From Fidelibacterota bacterium (GTDB lineage Bacteria; Fidelibacterota; Fidelibacteria; Fidelibacterales; Fidelibacteraceae), in contig DAOVOB010000110.1 in assembly GCA_030629925.1 (NCBI GenBank), positions 1 to 5,100 on the forward strand: 5,100 nucleotides of DNA, read 5' to 3'. Below the pieces are notes generated by a model. It was not told the DNA's origin. It did not search any database and was given only the letters and a program-made list of their open reading frames with translations. Shown piece after piece: positions 3,928 to 5,100 of the stretch; the stretch's first letter is position 1; each line of letters opens with the position of its first letter. A program made the position numbers and the translations under genes.

Positions 3928-5100
3928 AAACAGAAAGAGATCCTATTACTGACTATTTCGGGACAAGACAAACCGGGCTTAACGACAAGTATTACAGAAA
4001 TACTTTCCGAGTACAAAGCGAATATTCTCGATATCGGGCAGGCCGTAATCCATAATAGTCTCTCTTTGGGTATGTTAGTCGAGGTCGAAAGTGACAAATC
4101 CTCTAGTATTCTAAAAGATGTTCTCTATAAATCATATGATCTTGAGATCACTGTAAAGTTCTCCCCCATTGGGAGTGAGCGCTACAATGACTGGGTAAAT
4201 CAGCAGGCAAAAGGTCGCTATGTTATTACCATGTTGTCACGCAGGATATCAGCAGCTCAAATTTCAAAGATCACGAGCATTATCTATAAACAGGGTTTGA
4301 ATATTGATATTATCAATCGTCTGACGGGTCGTATACCGATGAATGGCGATGCTAAAAACACAAAAGCATGTATCGAATTTTCCGTCCGGGGCAAGCCACG
4401 CAACGAAAAGAAGATGAAAGCGGAGTTCTTTCAACTGGCGGATACCACAGAAGCGGATATCGCATTTCAACACGATGATGTGTATCGCAAGAATCGTCGA
4501 TTGGTCTGCTTTGATATGGATTCTACGCTCATTCAGACAGAATGCATCGTTGAGCTGGCCAAACGCCACGGGGTAGGTGATAAAGTCCATGATATCACCG
4601 AAGCCGCAATGCGGGGGGAACTGGATTTTAACCAAAGCTTTAAGCAGCGTGTTGCCTTACTGAAGGGCTTAGACGAATCGGTGATGCAGGATATTGCCGA
4701 AAATCTTCCTATAACTGAAGGTGCCGAAAGATTAATTTCAATCTTGAAAGATCTGGGATATAAAGTTGCAATTCTTTCGGGTGGATTTGTGTATTTTGGC
4801 GAATATCTAAAGAAAAAACTCAATATTGATTATGTATACGCAAATGACCTGGAGATCGTCGATGGTAAATTAACCGGAAAACATCTTGGTGAGATCGTGA
4901 ATGGCGAGAAAAAAGCTCAACTTATGAAATTGATCGCTCAGATGGAGGGCATTAATCTTGAACAAGTCATTGCCGTTGGAGATGGTGCCAACGATCTTCC
5001 TATGATCAATACAGCCGGACTCGGTATTGCCTATCATGCAAAACCTGTCGTTAAAGAAATCGCGACGCATTCAATTTCAACCATAGGATTGGATGGGATC
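3925..5100 (+). CDS. serB: Phosphoserine phosphatase with two ACT domains, 3' end cut
   Basis: Hydrolyses O-phosphoserine to serine, the last step of the phosphorylated pathway. The 392 visible residues hold an ACT domain (about 5-80, EILLLTISGQDKPGLTTSITEIL), a second, more divergent ACT domain (about 98-182, YVITMLSRRISAAQISKI) and a HAD-type phosphatase domain from 192. HAD motifs are complete: FDMDST with nucleophile Asp197 and acid Asp199; Glu207 (TECIVELA) and Arg242 (FKQRVALLKG) for substrate; Ser285 (AILSGGF); Lys330 (KKAQLM); and GDGANDLPM with Asp353 and Asp357 for Mg2+. This is the architecture of SerB2-type enzymes, where serine binds the ACT part and feeds back. Reading stops at LDGI, a motif close to the usual C-terminus, so probably only about 10-20 residues are missing. 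It is divergently transcribed from serA, sharing a 182-bp control region. Start codon is GTG. Confidence 0.95.
   Translation, partial: MKQKEILLLTISGQDKPGLTTSITEILSEYKANILDIGQAVIHNSLSLGMLVEVESDKSSSILKDVLYKSYDLEITVKFSPIGSERYNDWVNQQAKGRYVITMLSRRISAAQISKITSIIYKQGLNIDIINRLTGRIPMNGDAKNTKACIEFSVRGKPRNEKKMKAEFFQLADTTEADIAFQHDDVYRKNRRLVCFDMDSTLIQTECIVELAKRHGVGDKVHDITEAAMRGELDFNQSFKQRVALLKGLDESVMQDIAENLPITEGAERLISILKDLGYKVAILSGGFVYFGEYLKKKLNIDYVYANDLEIVDGKLTGKHLGEIVNGEKKAQLMKLIAQMEGINLEQVIAVGDGANDLPMINTAGLGIAYHAKPVVKEIATHSISTIGLDGI

Noticed and set aside
3903..5070. Several minus-strand open frames opposite serB
   Set aside because: They are antisense shadows of a gene with complete HAD motifs.

Overview
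The window is a moderately AT-rich bacterial segment centred on serine metabolism. Shine-Dalgarno-like sites precede most starts (AGGAG or GGAAG on the minus strand, AGGAGG on the plus strand). Intergenic DNA is rich in short palindromes and dispersed repeats such as CCGATGAATATCGG, CTCACACAAAGACACAAAG and GTAGAGAC...GTCTCTAC. That mix recalls uncultivated FCB-group lineages (Bacteroidota-, Marinimicrobia-, Cloacimonadota- or Calditrichota-like), but this placement is a weak guess because no rRNA or marker gene is present.

Layout. 1-262 (minus) is the start of a gene for a lipoprotein-type c-type cytochrome that runs off the left edge. 263-811 is non-coding and built of nested repeats. 812-1210 (minus) encodes an unrecognised 132-residue protein whose start overlaps by one base the stop of a DUF1015-family gene at 1210-2460 (minus). 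2461-2851 is non-coding: an AT-rich leader for the DUF1015 gene, then four palindromes in 160 bp, the last of which forms the terminator of serA. 2852-3742 (minus) is serA, 3-phosphoglycerate dehydrogenase, short form. 3743-3924 is a divergent promoter region with two clear symmetric motifs. 3925-5100 (plus) is serB, phosphoserine phosphatase with two N-terminal ACT domains, cut by the right edge probably only a few residues before its end.

How the genes work together. SerA makes the first and SerB the last committed step of the phosphorylated serine pathway; the middle aminotransferase serC is not in the window. SerA here has no C-terminal ACT or ASB regulatory domain while SerB has two ACT domains, so feedback by serine, if it occurs, is more likely to act on SerB (inference). 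DUF1015 proteins carry a conserved DGHHR motif and are often found beside serine biosynthesis genes. A role as a free-serine kinase related to ParB-like SerK enzymes is possible and would make this protein the metabolic opposite of SerB.

No CRISPR array, tRNA, rRNA, transposase or clearly new multi-gene system is visible. The points most worth checking are the palindrome array and its apparent use as a terminator, the CAATAT/ATATTG cluster over the predicted serA promoter, the perfect 12-bp dyad over the predicted serB promoter, and the uncharacterised DUF1015 plus 132-residue pair.
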